Source: Alphaproteobacteria bacterium HGW-Alphaproteobacteria-13 (lineage in GTDB: Bacteria > Pseudomonadota > Alphaproteobacteria > Sphingomonadales > Sphingomonadaceae). Taken from it: a stretch of 7,997 nucleotides of DNA. The notes under the pieces are model-generated. The model made no database searches, was not told where the DNA came from, and saw only the letters and a program-made list of their open reading frames with translations. The stretch lies in contig PHEM01000137.1 in the NCBI GenBank assembly GCA_002842935.1, positions 1 through 7,997 on the forward strand. Direction: 5' to 3'. Of this stretch, positions 6,874 through 7,997 are shown piece by piece. Numbering within the stretch: the stretch's first letter is position 1; each line of letters starts with the position of its first letter. The position numbers and the translations under genes were made by a program.

Positions 6874-7833
6874 TCACCGCTTCTCGAACCGCTTGATGCC
6901 GTCGCCCAGTTCGTTCGCGCCGATCGCCAGTGGATCGCCGCTCCAGTCGGCGACGAAGGCCGTCGTCCGGCCGATGCCTTGCGGCAGGCTGGCGCGGTTG
7001 TTCTCGATCGACAGGCCGCGCGAGCTGTTGTCGCGGGTCTCGGCCGCGACGGCGATCAGCGCCGAATAATTCTCCTTGTCGCGGCCCTGCACGAACAGAT
7101 TGTTCGCGATCCGCCCCGTCGCCCCGGCGGGCAGGTCGATCATGTAATTGGTCGCCGTCCCCTGCGTGTCGTCAAAGCTGTTGTCACGGATATCGACCGC
7201 GCGCGCGCGGGTCTTCAGATAATGGCCGCCGCTGCCTTTCTCGAAGCGCGTGTGCGTGACGACGACGCGGCCATAGGCGCCGGTATAGACGCTGTGCGCG
7301 CAGCTCAGCCCCCGGTCGCAGCGGCCGAGGCGCGAAAAGGTCGATCGGTCGATGGTCAGCGTCGCGCTCGGGTCGTCGGCTGTCAAAATGCCTTCCTCGC
7401 TGTTCCGGAACAGGCTGTCGGAAATCGAAAGGTCGCTCTGCTCCAGCCTTATGCCCGCGCCGTTGCCGTCGGGCACGCGCATATTCTGGAACACCAGCCC
7501 TTCGACGCGCGCGCCCGCGCCGCGCAGCACCAGCGCCGCCTTGCCTTCGCAAGTCACGCCGTCGAGGATCGCGCGACCCGGCTCCGCCGCGACGAAGGCG
7601 ACGCGGCCCGCCGTCTGCACGGCGCAGTCGCGGTGATAGCCGGGCGCGATGCGGATCGTCCCCGTGCCGTCGCCGATCGCATCGACCGCCTCCTGAAGGC
7701 GCCCGAAACCCTGTCCGGTCTCCGCGACGACATAGGGCGCGGCGCCCGACTGGGCGGGAAGCGGCGCCGGCGCGAGCAGCAGCGGCAGGGCGAACAGCGG
7801 CAGCAGCGGCCGGCGGACAAGCATCTGGATCAT
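6874..7833 (-). CDS. Secreted right-handed parallel beta-helix repeat protein, function unknown
   Basis: This 319-residue protein has an N-terminal signal peptide (MIQMLVRRPLLPLFALPLLLAPAPLPAQ, cleavage probably after Q28), so it is exported to the periplasm or outside. The body has the repetitive pattern of right-handed parallel beta-helices: short strand turns such as GIRLEQSDLSISDSLFRNSEEG (127-148), TLTIDRSTFSRLG (158-170), RVVVTHTRFEKG (189-200), AVDIRDNSFDDT (212-223) and GRIANNLFVQG (240-250), with recurring S/N-x-F turn residues. Four cysteines (70, 95, 172, 178) could form two disulfides; RCDRGLSC (171-178) sits in a loop. The fold is shared by pectate lyases, polysaccharide epimerases and phage tail proteins. 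I see no specific catalytic signature, so a sugar-polymer role is only a possibility. The start at 7833 has no clear Shine-Dalgarno; an in-frame ATG at 7824 is the alternative. It converges on ybjN. Confidence 0.85.
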   Translation of the reverse strand: MIQMLVRRPLLPLFALPLLLAPAPLPAQSGAAPYVVAETGQGFGRLQEAVDAIGDGTGTIRIAPGYHRDCAVQTAGRVAFVAAEPGRAILDGVTCEGKAALVLRGAGARVEGLVFQNMRVPDGNGAGIRLEQSDLSISDSLFRNSEEGILTADDPSATLTIDRSTFSRLGRCDRGLSCAHSVYTGAYGRVVVTHTRFEKGSGGHYLKTRARAVDIRDNSFDDTQGTATNYMIDLPAGATGRIANNLFVQGRDKENYSALIAVAAETRDNSSRGLSIENNRASLPQGIGRTTAFVADWSGDPLAIGANELGDGIKRFEKR

Positions 7834-7839
7834 GGCCGC

Positions 7840-7845
7840 TTTATA
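7840..7845 (-). promoter_or_regulatory. Candidate -10 box (TATAAA) placed for a leaderless transcript of the beta-helix gene
   Basis: On the minus strand TATAAA ends 6 bases before the ATG at 7833, so initiation at the normal distance would fall on or next to the start codon. This would explain the missing Shine-Dalgarno. The box lies inside a short palindrome (CCGCT/AGCGG, 7836-7849). The expected -35 region (around AAGGAC) is a poor match, so this is tentative. Confidence 0.3.
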
Positions 7846-7931
7846 GCGGATCGGGCCGCGCGCGTCCTTCGCGAAGCTGGTTAATGCGGGCGCTGTTCCG
7901 TTATCGGACAGGGAGGGATGGAGCCGTTAAC

Positions 7932-7956
7932 CGTCGTCCCCGCGCAGGCGGGGACC
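7932..7956. repeat. Single GC-rich hairpin repeat unit, diverged copy of the 6123-6202 arms
   Basis: GTCCCCGC (7936-7943) and GCGGGGAC (7948-7955) pair around a GCAG loop. The 25-base unit differs from the 6124-6148 unit at two positions only, C to T and G to A, which face each other in the stem, so pairing is kept. It is a solitary unit in the non-coding stretch upstream of the beta-helix gene (7834-7997). Nothing else in that stretch is firmly supported. Confidence 0.85.
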
Positions 7957-7997
7957 GCTGTCGGCCTTTTCCTTCATTGCTGTGTAAACCGCCAGCG

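Noticed and set aside
7927..7997. Minus-strand open frame from the right edge to TAA at 7929-7927, ending ...SGPRLRGDDG, possibly the end of a gene cut by the window
   Set aside because: Only 22 codons are visible, the first ones lack the G/C third-position bias of the other genes, and the ending is the translation of the hairpin repeat. A true gene end cannot be excluded but is not supported.
7918..7997. Plus-strand ATG at 7918 preceded by GGGAGGG
   Set aside because: The ribosome-site-like sequence is attractive, but the frame runs through the repeat (VVPAQAGT) and is cut after 26 codons with no recognisable content.

Overview
The window looks like ordinary chromosome from a high-GC alphaproteobacterium, most likely a sphingomonad (Sphingomonadaceae). 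The grounds are strongly G/C-biased third codon positions, a close relative of the Sphingomonas PhoK alkaline phosphatase, and short hairpin repeats of the kinds scattered through sphingomonad genomes. Eight protein-coding genes are supported, one of them cut by the window edge. No RNA gene, CRISPR array, transposase or prophage gene is visible.

Left part (1-2079, minus strand): a secreted PhoK-like alkaline phosphatase is followed after 19 bases by proC (pyrroline-5-carboxylate reductase), whose 3' half lies outside the window. A 108-base divergent gap (2080-2187) separates this pair from the plus-strand genes.

Middle (2188-4997, plus strand): dsbD/scsB-type thiol:disulfide interchange protein, then tlyA (rRNA 2'-O-methyltransferase), joined by a TGATG stop/start overlap.

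Right part (5245-6759, plus strand): tspO, ubiK (ubiquinone-biosynthesis accessory factor) and a YbjN-family gene, three small co-directed genes. A secreted right-handed beta-helix protein (6874-7833, minus strand) converges on them.

Intergenic DNA: every gap of more than about 110 bases to the right of tlyA carries hairpin or inverted-repeat elements (5019-5121, 6123-6202, 6774-6860, 7932-7956). These are the most informative non-coding structures. In two families the differences between copies are compensatory, so base pairing is kept while sequence changes. I see no convincing evidence of a novel multi-gene system. The gene functions are mostly housekeeping or envelope related, and the repeats are the part worth a second look.
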